Source of the DNA: TMP-86 sp039807285
GTDB taxonomy: Bacteria > Pseudomonadota > Gammaproteobacteria > Steroidobacterales > Steroidobacteraceae
Length of the DNA stretch: 64,000 bases
Direction: 5' to 3'
Assembly (NCBI GenBank): GCA_044226785.1
Contig: JBGAGK010000004.1
Span: 124,001 to 188,000 of the forward strand
Shown: one piece after another, positions 9,172 to 18,075 of the stretch
Position numbering within the stretch: position 1 is the first letter of the stretch
Layout: the number at the start of each line of letters is the position of its first letter
Position numbers and translations under genes: made by a program
Notes under the pieces: generated by a model
The model's input: only the letters and a program-made list of their open reading frames with translations
Databases searched by the model: none
What the model was told of the DNA's origin: nothing

Positions 9172-9302
9172 GGCGGGTCTCCAGAAAGTCGCTCGAATTG
9201 TTGGAGACTCAACTATCATGCATTCTGTCACCGCAGGCAACTGGCCGGCTGCAACAGGTGGCCCGCTGCGACACGATCAACCCGAAGTAGACCGGAGGAC
9301 GC

Positions 9303-11144
9303 ATGCAATCGCATCGAATCAGCAAGGGTGTCTGTCGGCTGGCGCTGACGCTTCTGTGTGGCGCACTGGGTGGCACGGGTCTTTCCGGGGCCCAGACGCC
9401 GGCTCCACCAGCAGCACCGTCACCGGCAGCCCATGAAGCAGTTTCCACCTTCCCGTTCTGGGACGAATCGAAACTGTCGACACCGCACTATCAGGCCCGG
9501 ATCGACAAGTCCGTGCGCGTCCAGATGCGCGATGGCATCGGGCTGATGGCGGATGTGTATCGGCCCGAGGCGGAAGGGAAATACCCTACCCTCTTGATCC
9601 GCACGCCCTACAACATGCGCTCGCCGGATGACATCGACAATGCCCGGCGTTATGCCACATACGGTTATGCCGTGGTCATGATGGACGTGCGGGGACGCTT
9701 TCTCTCCACGGAAGCCCCGTACTACGCCTACCGTCACGAAGCCGATGATGGTTATGACACCGACGAGTGGATCGTGAAACAGCCCTGGAGCAATGGCCGG
9801 ATCGGCACCCTCGGCGGCTCTTATCTTGGCTACACCCAGCTCAGTCAGGCGGTCTTCGCCAATCCGCACCTGGTGTCGATGGGAGCCGATGTCACCAGCA
9901 CGGCCATTCACCAGGGCTGGACCTATGTGGATGGGGCCTTTCATCTGGGCTTCACCTTGCCGTGGGGAGCGGGCGTGATCCACGGCAACCACGGCCAGAA
10001 CGTGGGCGCCGTGAAATATGACCACCTTCCCGTGATCGATGCGGACACCACCATGGGCGGTGTGACCCAGCACTACCGCGACTGGCTCGCACATCCGCTG
10101 CAGAACGATCCGTACTGGAAGGACATCAGCTTCGAGGCCCAGGCGAAGAACATCAAGGTGCCCCTGCTGGTGGTCTCGGGCTGGTTCGACATTTTCCTGC
10201 GCGGGGCGCTCGATGATCAGATCAACATCACCCGCGCGGGCAACACGCACAAGCGCATCATCATCGGCCCCTGGGTGCACAACAAGTATCTGGGCCGGCG
10301 TGATGGCGGAGGGAGCTTCGATTTCGGCCCTGAGGCGAATGTGGACGCCAGCAAGATCTTCCATGCCTGGCAGGACAGATGGCTCCTGGGCATCGACAAC
10401 GGCATGGACAAGGCACCGCCCGTGACAATCTTCGTGATGGGAGCAAACCGGTGGCGGGCCGAGAACGAGTGGCCGCTGGCGCGGACCCGGTACACCAACT
10501 ACTACATCCACAGCGACGGCAAGGCCAACAGCAGCCAGGGTGACGGCACCCTGTCGACCGTCCCGCCGAAAAAGGAAACAACCGACAAGTACGTCTATGA
10601 TCCGGCCGATCCCGTCAAGACCCTGGGCGGCAATGTGTGCTGCAGCTCGGTTCCTAACGGCAGCCACGATCACCGTGAGATCGAAAAGCGCAGCGACGTG
10701 CTGGTCTTCAGTACACCCGTGCTCAGCGAATCGGTGGAAGTCACCGGCCCCATCAAGGCGAAGCTGTATGCCTCGACCAGCGCAAGAGATACCGACTGGG
10801 TGGTGCGCCTGATCGACGTGCATCCGGATGGCGTGGCGCAGAACATCCAGGACGGCATCCTGCGCGCGCGATATCGCGCCGGCAATGACAAGCCCGCAAC
10901 GCTGCTCGAACCCGGCAGCATCCACGAATACACCATCGACCTGTGGGCCAGCAGCAATGTGTTCCTGCCCGGGCACCGGATCCGGGTCGAAATCACCAGC
11001 AGCAATTTCCCGCGCTTCGATCGCAACCTGAACACCGGAGAGGATCCGGCCACCGGCACCCGCATGATCAAGGCTTCGCAGACCATCTATCACGATGCGA
11101 AGCATCCATCTCATGTCATCCTGCCCATCATCCCGGGTTCGTGA
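9303..11144 (+). CDS. CocE/NonD family alpha/beta hydrolase 1, exported
   Basis: This 613-residue protein belongs to the S15 / CocE family of serine hydrolases, which includes cocaine esterase, X-Pro dipeptidyl peptidase and cephalosporin acylase relatives. A signal peptide ends near QTPA (about residue 31). The nucleophile is Ser173 in GTLGGSYLGY; candidate acid and base residues are in VSGWFDIF and GPWVHNK. The C-terminal jelly-roll domain (about 430-613) ends with RIRVEITSSNFPRF, which is typical. Its stop overlaps the start of the SDR gene by one base. The substrate (ester, amide or peptide) is not predictable. Confidence 0.88.
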   Translation: MQSHRISKGVCRLALTLLCGALGGTGLSGAQTPAPPAAPSPAAHEAVSTFPFWDESKLSTPHYQARIDKSVRVQMRDGIGLMADVYRPEAEGKYPTLLIRTPYNMRSPDDIDNARRYATYGYAVVMMDVRGRFLSTEAPYYAYRHEADDGYDTDEWIVKQPWSNGRIGTLGGSYLGYTQLSQAVFANPHLVSMGADVTSTAIHQGWTYVDGAFHLGFTLPWGAGVIHGNHGQNVGAVKYDHLPVIDADTTMGGVTQHYRDWLAHPLQNDPYWKDISFEAQAKNIKVPLLVVSGWFDIFLRGALDDQINITRAGNTHKRIIIGPWVHNKYLGRRDGGGSFDFGPEANVDASKIFHAWQDRWLLGIDNGMDKAPPVTIFVMGANRWRAENEWPLARTRYTNYYIHSDGKANSSQGDGTLSTVPPKKETTDKYVYDPADPVKTLGGNVCCSSVPNGSHDHREIEKRSDVLVFSTPVLSESVEVTGPIKAKLYASTSARDTDWVVRLIDVHPDGVAQNIQDGILRARYRAGNDKPATLLEPGSIHEYTIDLWASSNVFLPGHRIRVEITSSNFPRFDRNLNTGEDPATGTRMIKASQTIYHDAKHPSHVILPIIPGS

Positions 11145-11842
11145 TGCGGCACTGCCTGGTCACCGGAGCCAACCGCGGACTGGGATTGGCCTTCGTCATT
11201 GCATTGCTGAATCGGGGCGCCCGGGTACTGGCGTGTTGCCGTGATCCGGCGCACGCCGAAACGCTGAAGACCCTGGCAGCCGCACATGGCGGGCGGCTGG
11301 CCGTTCACGCGCTGGATGTCGCCAACCCGACGGCGATAACGGCATTGCCGGAAGTTGCGAAACGCCATCTTCCGCGACTCGATCTGCTGATCAACAATGC
11401 CGGCATGCTGGTCAGCGGCGAGCGATTCGGCAATGTCAGTTCAGAGTCGCTGGTCGAGAGTTTCAGGATCAATGCTGCCGCGCCGCTGCTGATCACGCAG
11501 GCACTGGCGCCGCTTCTTGCGCTCGGCGAAAAGCCACGGGTGCTGTTCATCAGCACGCAGATCGCATCGATCGCCCAGGCCAGCACGTTCCGCACCGTGA
11601 GCTATGCCATGAGCAAGACCGCACTAAACATGGCGGTCAGACGCATCGCGGCTGAACTTACACCGCGCGGCATCGTGGTGCTGGCTGCGCATCCGGGATG
11701 GCTCAAGACCGACATGGGCGGCAAAAGCGCGACCCTCGATCCGGGTGTTTCGGCGCGTGCCCTTCTCGAACTGGTCGAGCGCGCGGGCCCGGACCAGGCC
11801 GGAGGCTTCTACAACGCGGATGGCAGCGGAATTCCCTGGTAG
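11144..11842 (+). CDS. Short-chain dehydrogenase/reductase
   Basis: This 232-residue cytoplasmic SDR has the classical cofactor motif TGANRGLG at residues 7-14, the NNAG motif, a catalytic Ser in LFISTQIAS, and the YAMSK Tyr-Lys pair. An Arg in ACCRDPAH after the second strand favours NADP(H). The family length is usual (about 230-250). It is translationally coupled to the hydrolase before it (TGATG), suggesting that it reduces or oxidises a product of that hydrolase, but this is inference. Confidence 0.88.
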   Translation: MRHCLVTGANRGLGLAFVIALLNRGARVLACCRDPAHAETLKTLAAAHGGRLAVHALDVANPTAITALPEVAKRHLPRLDLLINNAGMLVSGERFGNVSSESLVESFRINAAAPLLITQALAPLLALGEKPRVLFISTQIASIAQASTFRTVSYAMSKTALNMAVRRIAAELTPRGIVVLAAHPGWLKTDMGGKSATLDPGVSARALLELVERAGPDQAGGFYNADGSGIPW

Positions 11843-11881
11843 CACTCCTTGAGGTGTTACCGGTCAGCGTGTGGTCGGCGG

Positions 11882-12808
11882 CTACCGGGCCTTCAGCTGC
11901 TCGTACATGGTCACGAAATTTCCGGCGGGGCTTGGCTGGACGAAGGTCGGGCCGATCTTGTAGCCGGCAAACTTCTCCGGTATCACGAAACTCTTCGCGG
12001 CCTCCTCGGCCGTCTTGCCGGCCTTCAGCGACGCGCGGGCGTGGGCGAGCATCAGGCGGTTGAATTCGCCGAAGTCCACGAAGTCCTGCCAGCTCGTCGG
12101 CGGGGAATGCCCCGGAATGACGATGTGTACATTCTTGATGGTCTTCACCGCCCTGGCCACGAATTCACCGTAGTTCAGGCTGCTTCCACCGTTGCGGGTG
12201 TCGATGATGGGCTGATTCTTCCAGGCAAACACATCGCCCGCGGCCATGACACCGGCCTTCGGAAACACCACCAGCGAGTCCCCGCTGGTGTGCGCCGGCC
12301 CGAAATTGTAGAGGTCGACTTCGTCATCCCCGCTCATCAGCTTGAGGTGGCCCGTGTAGGTCTGGTCGACCAGGCCGCGCTTTCCTTCCTCGGTCTGAAA
12401 TGCCGGGTTGGCCTTGAGCTGCTCGGCGAGGTTCTCGTGCGCAACGATGGTCACCGATTCGGGGAAGAAGGCATTGCTCCCGGTGTGATCGAAGTGCGAG
12501 TGCGTGTTGATCAGGTAGATCACCGGCTTGTCGGTCACGGTCCGCACCTGGTCCATGATCGCCTGACCCTGGTTCGGCGTCTTGCTGTCCACGAGCACGA
12601 CGCCCTTCGAGGACACGAACACCGTCGTATTGCCGCCCCCACCCGGAATGATGTAGATATTGTCCACCACCTTCTGGATGGTCCCGGCGGATCCCATGCC
12701 CATGTTTGCCGGCCGGGGTGAGGCAGGCGGCTGGGCCGGCTGCTGGGCAATGGCAGTGGCTGACATTGCGGCGCAAAGGATGGTCCCCAGCATGATGGAT
12801 GTCTTCAT
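11882..12808 (-). CDS. Exported metallo-beta-lactamase-fold hydrolase
   Basis: This 308-residue protein has a signal peptide (1-22) and the MBL-fold metal motif THSHFDHTG, giving His103, His105, Asp107 and His108. The third-site His lies in FGPAHTSGD, the bridging Asp in AAGDVFAW and the last His in IPGHSPP. That is a full dinuclear zinc set. The pattern fits MBL-fold hydrolases such as class B3/quorum-quenching-like or general hydrolases; beta-lactamase activity is not implied. It lies 32 bases downstream of a small secreted protein gene on the same strand. Confidence 0.85.
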   Translation of the reverse strand: MKTSIMLGTILCAAMSATAIAQQPAQPPASPRPANMGMGSAGTIQKVVDNIYIIPGGGGNTTVFVSSKGVVLVDSKTPNQGQAIMDQVRTVTDKPVIYLINTHSHFDHTGSNAFFPESVTIVAHENLAEQLKANPAFQTEEGKRGLVDQTYTGHLKLMSGDDEVDLYNFGPAHTSGDSLVVFPKAGVMAAGDVFAWKNQPIIDTRNGGSSLNYGEFVARAVKTIKNVHIVIPGHSPPTSWQDFVDFGEFNRLMLAHARASLKAGKTAEEAAKSFVIPEKFAGYKIGPTFVQPSPAGNFVTMYEQLKAR

Positions 12809-12840
12809 GAACGCTCCTCCAGAGCTTGCCCGCCTGCCTG

Positions 12841-13200
12841 TTACGCCTTTTTCTTCACCACATAATCAAATGTCTGTCCGGACACCGACCCTGTCAGCTT
12901 GATCTCCGCCGGCGAGACTACACCCTTGTAGTCAACCGTCATCTGCTGACCCTGATAGTCCACCACCAGGATGAACGTGATGTTTGCGCCGTCGATCTTT
13001 CCGTCCTTGATCGGGACCAGCGGGCTGCCGGCCTGGCTGACCCCGCCCGTAAGAACACTGCCGTCGGCTTTGAATGTCCATGACACGGGAACATCGCTCC
13101 CCGTGACGTTGAGAGTGCCATCCCATGTACCGTCGACATCGGCGGCAAACGCAAAGCCAGCGACCAGAAGCAATCCGACCGTCGCCCAGAAATTCTTCAT
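12841..13200 (-). CDS. Small secreted beta-barrel-like protein
   Basis: This 119-residue protein has a clear signal peptide (cut near AFAADVDG, residue 19-20) and a mature part of alternating beta strands with repeated W-G and GxxTGxV turns, ending in basic VVKKKA. It resembles small secreted 'DGTWDGTL ... DGKIDG' proteins that I recognise as widespread but without known function, perhaps lipocalin-like ligand binders. It is the first gene of a two-gene unit with the MBL-fold hydrolase. Confidence 0.7.
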   Translation of the reverse strand: MKNFWATVGLLLVAGFAFAADVDGTWDGTLNVTGSDVPVSWTFKADGSVLTGGVSQAGSPLVPIKDGKIDGANITFILVVDYQGQQMTVDYKGVVSPAEIKLTGSVSGQTFDYVVKKKA

Positions 13201-13481
13201 GGAAAACCCTCTCAGATGAATTGAAACAGTCTGCACCCTGCCAAGCGGTCCCATCACAATTGATGTCCGGCAAGCCCGGAGAATATCAGCATTGGGACGA
13301 CGCCAGTCAAGACGGCCAGCCGCTTGCCGGGCCCGCACATCCAGCCTGGATATGGATGTATCCGGCCGCGCACTCCCTTGTGCCGCAGCGCGCACCTCCA
13401 CCCCACCCTGGCGGATCACCGTGGTACAGTTTTGAGCCGCCATGCATGGCGCATGCTCGGATCAAGTTCAAGGGGATGCCA

Positions 13482-14519
13482 ATGACTGGAAATTTTTCGA
13501 AACGAGTCTGGGCGATCAGGAGCCGGACGTTCGGAACCGGAATGATGCTCGCTTGCGGCCTGCTGGCCCTGCAGCCGGCCGAAGCTGCTTTCGCGCCCCA
13601 GCCGAAGGTGGCGGCCCAGCACTTCTCGTTCAAGGGACAGCGGCCGAGTTTCCATGAAGAGCATATCGACGACATCGAAGTCGTCGTCGGCGCCGCGAAC
13701 AGCGAAGGACACCTGAGTCTGATCGAAAGCGAGTGGCTCCCCTCGTTCACCGCCCGCCCGCACTATCACCGGTATCACCACGAAACCTTCTACGTCATCT
13801 CCGGTCAGGTCGAATGGACCATCGGCGGCAAGGCACACATCATGAAGGCCGGAGACCTGGTGCACATCCCACCGAACACCATTCACACCGTGCGGGTGAT
13901 CGGACCGGAGAAGGTGCACTCGCTGATGTTCTACCAGCCGGGCGGCTACGAGGAGGATGCAGCCATCGGCGCCATGCTGACGCCCGCCGAGAAGAAGGAA
14001 CCCAGGATGGAGGATCTGCTCGACCGCGTCGGCGATTTCAACCTGGTGAGCGGGATCGGGGCGCCGTGGCAGGAACCCGCGGCCGGCCAGCCACGCAAAG
14101 GTGTGCCGATTTTCTCTTTCCATGGACAACGCAAGTCGCGTACCGAAAAGAACGTCGAGAACATCGAGGTCGACCTGTCCAGTGTCGACAGTGAAGGCGA
14201 GATGAGCATCATCGAGAGCGACTGGTTGCCCGGCTTCACCGCTCCTCCCCACATCCACAAGACCCATGGCGAGACGTTCTACGTGTTCTCGGGCAAGGTC
14301 GAGTGGACGGTGGGCGGTGAGACGCACATCCTGAAGGCTGGCGATGCGGTGCACATCCCGCCCAATACCGTCCACAGCGTGCGGGTACTGGAAAAGATCC
14401 ACACCCTGTGGATCGGAACGCCGGGAGGCCTGGACGAAGGCCCTGATCGTGCCGGCGACATGACCCTGATGAACCCGAAGGAAGTGAAGACGGGAGCAAC
14501 CGCCGCGGAGAAGAAATAG
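13482..14519 (+). CDS. Secreted bicupin protein 2
   Basis: This 345-residue exported bicupin is a paralogue of the one at 8.2 kb. A signal peptide covers about residues 1-36. Cupin 1 has His94, His96 and Glu101 in RPHYHRYHHETFYV; cupin 2 has PPHIHKTHGETFYV. Both domains keep the GD-VHIPPNT-H segment with the last metal His. AGGGG at 13471-13475 fits the ATG at 13482 better than the ATG at 13476, which touches it. The next gene, a lipoprotein with an NTF2-like domain, follows after 2 bases. Substrate unknown. Confidence 0.85.
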   Translation: MTGNFSKRVWAIRSRTFGTGMMLACGLLALQPAEAAFAPQPKVAAQHFSFKGQRPSFHEEHIDDIEVVVGAANSEGHLSLIESEWLPSFTARPHYHRYHHETFYVISGQVEWTIGGKAHIMKAGDLVHIPPNTIHTVRVIGPEKVHSLMFYQPGGYEEDAAIGAMLTPAEKKEPRMEDLLDRVGDFNLVSGIGAPWQEPAAGQPRKGVPIFSFHGQRKSRTEKNVENIEVDLSSVDSEGEMSIIESDWLPGFTAPPHIHKTHGETFYVFSGKVEWTVGGETHILKAGDAVHIPPNTVHSVRVLEKIHTLWIGTPGGLDEGPDRAGDMTLMNPKEVKTGATAAEKK

Positions 14520-14521
14520 CC

Positions 14522-15322
14522 ATGAGCCACTACACCCTGCCAGCCACCCTCCGGTACAGGAACCTTGCACCAGTCGCCGCGGCGCTGCTGCTCAGCGCCT
14601 GCGGCGGAAATCAGGCACAGCTGAACCAGTTGCAGGCGCAGGTGGGTCAGTTGACGCAGCAACTCGATGCCGCCCAGCAGCGGGTGACGCGGCTCGAAGA
14701 TACCAAGGCCATCGAGAAACTGACCCGAGCCTACGGGTACTACATCGACAAGGGTCTGTGGTCGCAGGTGGTGGATCTGTTTGCCGAGGATGGCACGGTG
14801 CAGCTGGGCGGTGAAGGCATCTACAAGGGCCGCAAGGGCGTGGCCCGCCAGTTCAGCATGTGGTTCGGCAAAGGCATGGGACGAGGTTCGGGCACGGACG
14901 GTCTGGGCAAGGGCGTGCTGTTCAATCACCCGCAGTTCCAGGGCATCGTGGATGTGGATGCAGACGGCAAGACCGCTCACGGCCGCTGGCGCACACTGGC
15001 GCAGGTTGCCTGGCACGGACGGACCGCGTTCTGGAACGAGGGCGTCTACGAGAACGAGTACGTCAAGGAAGATGGCGTCTGGAAGTTCAAGCACATGAAA
15101 TTCTGGGCCACGTATTTCTCGCCCTACAACGTGGGCTGGGACAAGCTCGGCTCGACCGCCATCAGCCGTTCAGCGAACAGCCCCAACAAGGAATTCCCAC
15201 CGGATGAGCTCGCGGCGGAAGCGGATACGAAGTCCCTGTATCCGGATTACTATTTTCTGCCGCCGTTCCATTATCCGAACCCGGTCTCAGGCAAAGAGGT
15301 GAAATCGCCCGGGCCTCCATGA
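14522..15322 (+). CDS. Lipoprotein with coiled coil and SnoaL/NTF2-like domain
   Basis: This 266-residue protein has a lipoprotein signal with lipobox LLLSAC (Cys at about residue 27). A short Gln/Leu heptad-rich coiled coil (about 32-62) follows, then a SnoaL-like NTF2 fold (about 65-200: IEKLTRAYGYYIDKG ... DLFAEDGTVQLG). That fold often forms a small-molecule pocket in isomerases or dehydratases of polyketide, steroid or aromatic substrates. It is directly downstream of bicupin 2. The periplasmic, tethered location is unusual for this fold. Confidence 0.8.
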   Translation: MSHYTLPATLRYRNLAPVAAALLLSACGGNQAQLNQLQAQVGQLTQQLDAAQQRVTRLEDTKAIEKLTRAYGYYIDKGLWSQVVDLFAEDGTVQLGGEGIYKGRKGVARQFSMWFGKGMGRGSGTDGLGKGVLFNHPQFQGIVDVDADGKTAHGRWRTLAQVAWHGRTAFWNEGVYENEYVKEDGVWKFKHMKFWATYFSPYNVGWDKLGSTAISRSANSPNKEFPPDELAAEADTKSLYPDYYFLPPFHYPNPVSGKEVKSPGPP

Positions 15323-15362
15323 CAGGCCAGGGGTGGTTTCCGGCCGGGATCCGATCACGATC

Positions 15363-15914
15363 ATGCCCCAGACACCCTCCTGGCCCGATGGCGCCGTCTT
15401 CACCGTCGGTCATTCGACGCATTCGATCGAAGCATTCATTGGCCTGCTGCACACCTACGGCATACAGCGGCTGGCCGACATCCGGACCGTACCGCGCTCA
15501 CGGCACAACCCGCAGTTCAATGCCGATGAACTGGCCCGGAGTCTTCCGCAGGCTGGCATCGATTACATTCCCATGCCGGCTCTGGGCGGCCTTCGGCATG
15601 CGCGCAAGGATTCGCCGAACGCCGGCTGGCGCAACGCAAGCTTTCGCGGTTACGCCGATTACATGCTGACTCCGGCCTTCGAGGCGGCACTGGGTGAGCT
15701 GATCGCCGCGAGCCGCGGGAAACGCGTGGCCATCATGTGCGCCGAAGCGGTGCCCTGGCGCTGTCACCGTTCACTGGTGGCTGATGCCCTGATCGTACAT
15801 GGCGTACCGGTGGTGGAGATCCTGTCGGAAAGCAAGTCCCGGGAGCACACCCTCACCTCCTTCGCGAGGATCGAAGGCACGCGCGTGAGTTATCCCCCCG
15901 TGCCTGCTCCCTGA
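15363..15914 (+). CDS. DUF488 family protein
   Basis: This 183-residue cytoplasmic protein has the DUF488 hallmarks: FTVGHSTHSIEAFIGLL at the start, IRTVPRSRHNPQFN, YADYM, and the C-terminal MCAEAVPWRCHRSLVAD with two conserved cysteines. The function is unknown; members are small soluble proteins sometimes linked to nucleic acid or stress. I chose ATG 15363 because the family begins close to the TVGHS strand. It ends 10 bases before the convergent DUF2945 gene. Confidence 0.88.
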   Translation: MPQTPSWPDGAVFTVGHSTHSIEAFIGLLHTYGIQRLADIRTVPRSRHNPQFNADELARSLPQAGIDYIPMPALGGLRHARKDSPNAGWRNASFRGYADYMLTPAFEAALGELIAASRGKRVAIMCAEAVPWRCHRSLVADALIVHGVPVVEILSESKSREHTLTSFARIEGTRVSYPPVPAP

Positions 15915-15924
15915 ACGCCCCGCG

Positions 15925-16140
15925 CTAGCCCTTGAGAAGCCTCAGCGCCTTGCCCTTGTGCAGGGCGATGTGGTCCGTCCGGTCGCTCCTGATCTCGTAT
16001 TGAGGCTCATCCGCGCTTGCATGATGCGTATAGCCCTTGTACTCCACGTCGTGGACGTGGACCTTGATGATCCTGCCACGCACGCGACCGGCTTCGGAAT
16101 TCCAGCTCACGTGGTCACCGACCTGAAACGACCTGCTCAT
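15925..16140 (-). CDS. DUF2945 / Tudor-like small protein
   Basis: This 71-residue protein (MSRSFQVGDHVSWNSEAGRV start) matches the DUF2945 'hypervirulence-associated TUDOR' family: FxxGDxVxWNSEAGRVRGxI, then VEYKGYTHHASADEPQYEI, and IALHKGKALRLL at the end. It is a small beta-barrel of unknown ligand. ATG 16140 gives the usual family length. It is convergent with the DUF488 gene and divergent from the FmdE-like gene. Confidence 0.85.
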   Translation of the reverse strand: MSRSFQVGDHVSWNSEAGRVRGRIIKVHVHDVEYKGYTHHASADEPQYEIRSDRTDHIALHKGKALRLLKG

Positions 16141-16252
16141 GGGATCCCCGCTTGAAAATGCGCCATCCGCCCATACACGGAATGATTGTTGCGCAACCAT
16201 GCTCCGTGGTCACCCCCCGGCGACCGCCCCCCCGGTCGCGCTGGAGGTCACG

Positions 16253-16879
16253 ATGGACTTTCCCGCCTTCTTTGCTCAGGCTCCGACCATCACACTGCGC
16301 GATCCGCTGGCCGCCTTCCTCGGCGTATCGAGGAGCGGAGAGATCAGCTACGGCTACCCGGATGTGGTGAAACTCGCCGGTCATTCCTGCCCCACGGTTG
16401 CCGGTGCGTACCTGATGGTGTGCAAGGGGCTCAAACGGCTCCATGGCGAACACCTGCCTGAACGGGGAAACATCGATGTCTACATGCGCGATGCGCGCGA
16501 TCAGGGAACGACCGGCGTGATGGCCTCAGTCGCAACGCTCCTCACCGGCGCCGCGACGGAAACCGGATTTGGCGGCATCGGCTCGGGCCGGAGGTTTTCC
16601 CGCCGCGACCTGCTGCACTTTTCCTGGCCGATCGATGGCCTGATGGCACTGCGGCGGCGTGACAACGGCCGTGGCGTCCTTCTTGATCTCAATGTGGCGT
16701 GCGTGCCTCCCGCACCCGGAATGCCCGCGCTGTTCCCCAGGGCGGTAGCGGGACAGGCCAATGACGACGAGCTGGCCCGCTTCGGTGCGCTCTGGCAGCA
16801 ACGGGTCGAGCAGATGCTGATCGATCACGCGGATGACACCCGCCTCGTCCTGGTTCGCGACTGGGCTGCACCCACCTGA
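16253..16879 (+). CDS. FmdE-like domain protein
   Basis: This 208-residue soluble protein has a ribosome site GGAGGT at 16243-16248. The segment LAGHSCPTVAGAYLM carries the His-x-x-Cys-Pro motif of the FmdE domain (named after formylmethanofuran dehydrogenase subunit E), normally a metal-binding alpha/beta fold. In bacteria such proteins are not linked to methanogenesis and their role is open. Further conserved patches are RDARDQGTTGVMASVATLLTGAA and GGIGSGRRFSRRDLL. It stands alone between convergent and divergent neighbours. Confidence 0.7.
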   Translation: MDFPAFFAQAPTITLRDPLAAFLGVSRSGEISYGYPDVVKLAGHSCPTVAGAYLMVCKGLKRLHGEHLPERGNIDVYMRDARDQGTTGVMASVATLLTGAATETGFGGIGSGRRFSRRDLLHFSWPIDGLMALRRRDNGRGVLLDLNVACVPPAPGMPALFPRAVAGQANDDELARFGALWQQRVEQMLIDHADDTRLVLVRDWAAPT

Positions 16880-16915
16880 GATCACCCCGAGTCCCCGGGT
16901 CCGTCTGCCGGCGGG

Positions 16916-18019
16916 TCAACCCTTGACCGGCGCCTGCGGTGCCACGAACGGCAGCACGCGCCGCGGGTTGTCGTACATGATCTTGTGCAGCGTCACCTCC
17001 GGCACTCCCCTGGCCTTGAGTCCCGGCAGGATGATGTCGTTGATGTACGTATACCCGCCTCCCCCGTTCACCTTGAGTTGTGGCTGGGTGCAGATGTCAT
17101 GCGACAGCAGGATCTGGTCCTCATGGCCCGCCTGGATCGAAGCGTAGATGCTGTCGATGCGCTCCTGGTCCTTCTCCTTCGGTAGCGGCGCTTGCCCAAA
17201 GTAATCCCATTCCACGTACACGCCGCGCTTGAACAACGCCTCACGGGTGGCGAAATCGCGCTCGCCGGTGTGTGACATGACCACCCGATGCAGATCGACC
17301 CCTTCGGACTGGATCACATCCAGCACCTTCTGCATTTCCTCGAGCGTCTCGAAATTGTGGATGGACATCGGCGCGCCGGTGATGCGGGCCGCCCGCGCAC
17401 TGGCGCGGACACTCTTGAGCTCGTTGGCCGTGAGCGGCTTTCCGACCACGCCCACCTCGCCGATGATCCCTGAGCGGATATCGGTTCCCTGCGCACCCAC
17501 CGTGATGTCGTGCACGATGATGTCCGTGAGCTGTTCGACCGTCAGCTGGTCCATGTCGGGTGGATGCATCTGCCGCATGTAGAACCCCGACCCCATGACC
17601 ACATTCAAGCCGGAAACACGCGAAATCAGTTTCAGTGCCAGCGGGTCACGCGTCAGGCCGAACTGCGAAACATCCACGATGGTGCCCCCGCCGGCATGCC
17701 TGAATTCCATGATGGCGGTGAGCGACTGGTCGAAATCCGTAAGCCCTGCCGCCATGCCTTTGGGAATATCCGCAGGCGCCCGCACCACAGTGATATCCGT
17801 CGGCGGCGGAACCATGGCCGGCGCCTTCTGGAAATTGATGAAGATGTGCTCGTGCATCAGCGTCTCGCCCAGCGCTGACGGATCGATGGGACCGTTCACG
17901 GTCATGACCTTGCCGGCGATGTCCGGAATCGCGGATCGTGCGGCGCCCTGCGCAAGCGCGCCGTTCAACCCCGGCGCAACGGCAAGCGCAAGGCCCAGCA
18001 GGAAGACAGGTCTCGACAT
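16916..18019 (-). CDS. Exported phosphotriesterase-family hydrolase
   Basis: This 367-residue amidohydrolase-superfamily protein has a signal peptide (1-24). Metal ligands visible are His56 and His58 (LMHEHIF), a Glu in IIGEVGVVG where classical phosphotriesterase has a carbamylated Lys, His in MSIHNFE, His in MSHTGERD and Asp in LLSHDICTQ. The Glu bridge is typical of phosphotriesterase-homology proteins and some lactonases. It is the last gene of a probable minus-strand unit with AhpD-like, NTF2-like and permease genes. True phosphotriesterase activity is unlikely; lactone or ester hydrolysis is a guess. Confidence 0.85.
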   Translation of the reverse strand: MSRPVFLLGLALAVAPGLNGALAQGAARSAIPDIAGKVMTVNGPIDPSALGETLMHEHIFINFQKAPAMVPPPTDITVVRAPADIPKGMAAGLTDFDQSLTAIMEFRHAGGGTIVDVSQFGLTRDPLALKLISRVSGLNVVMGSGFYMRQMHPPDMDQLTVEQLTDIIVHDITVGAQGTDIRSGIIGEVGVVGKPLTANELKSVRASARAARITGAPMSIHNFETLEEMQKVLDVIQSEGVDLHRVVMSHTGERDFATREALFKRGVYVEWDYFGQAPLPKEKDQERIDSIYASIQAGHEDQILLSHDICTQPQLKVNGGGGYTYINDIILPGLKARGVPEVTLHKIMYDNPRRVLPFVAPQAPVKG

Positions 18020-18075
18020 GGGGAATCCCTCGGGAACTTGCTCAATTCTAGCGCAGGCCCCACCAATGCGGAGGT

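Noticed and set aside
9172..9302. GTTG...CAAC inverted repeat between the divergent bicupin 1 and CocE-type hydrolase genes
   Set aside because: Only four outer base pairs match; this is expected by chance.
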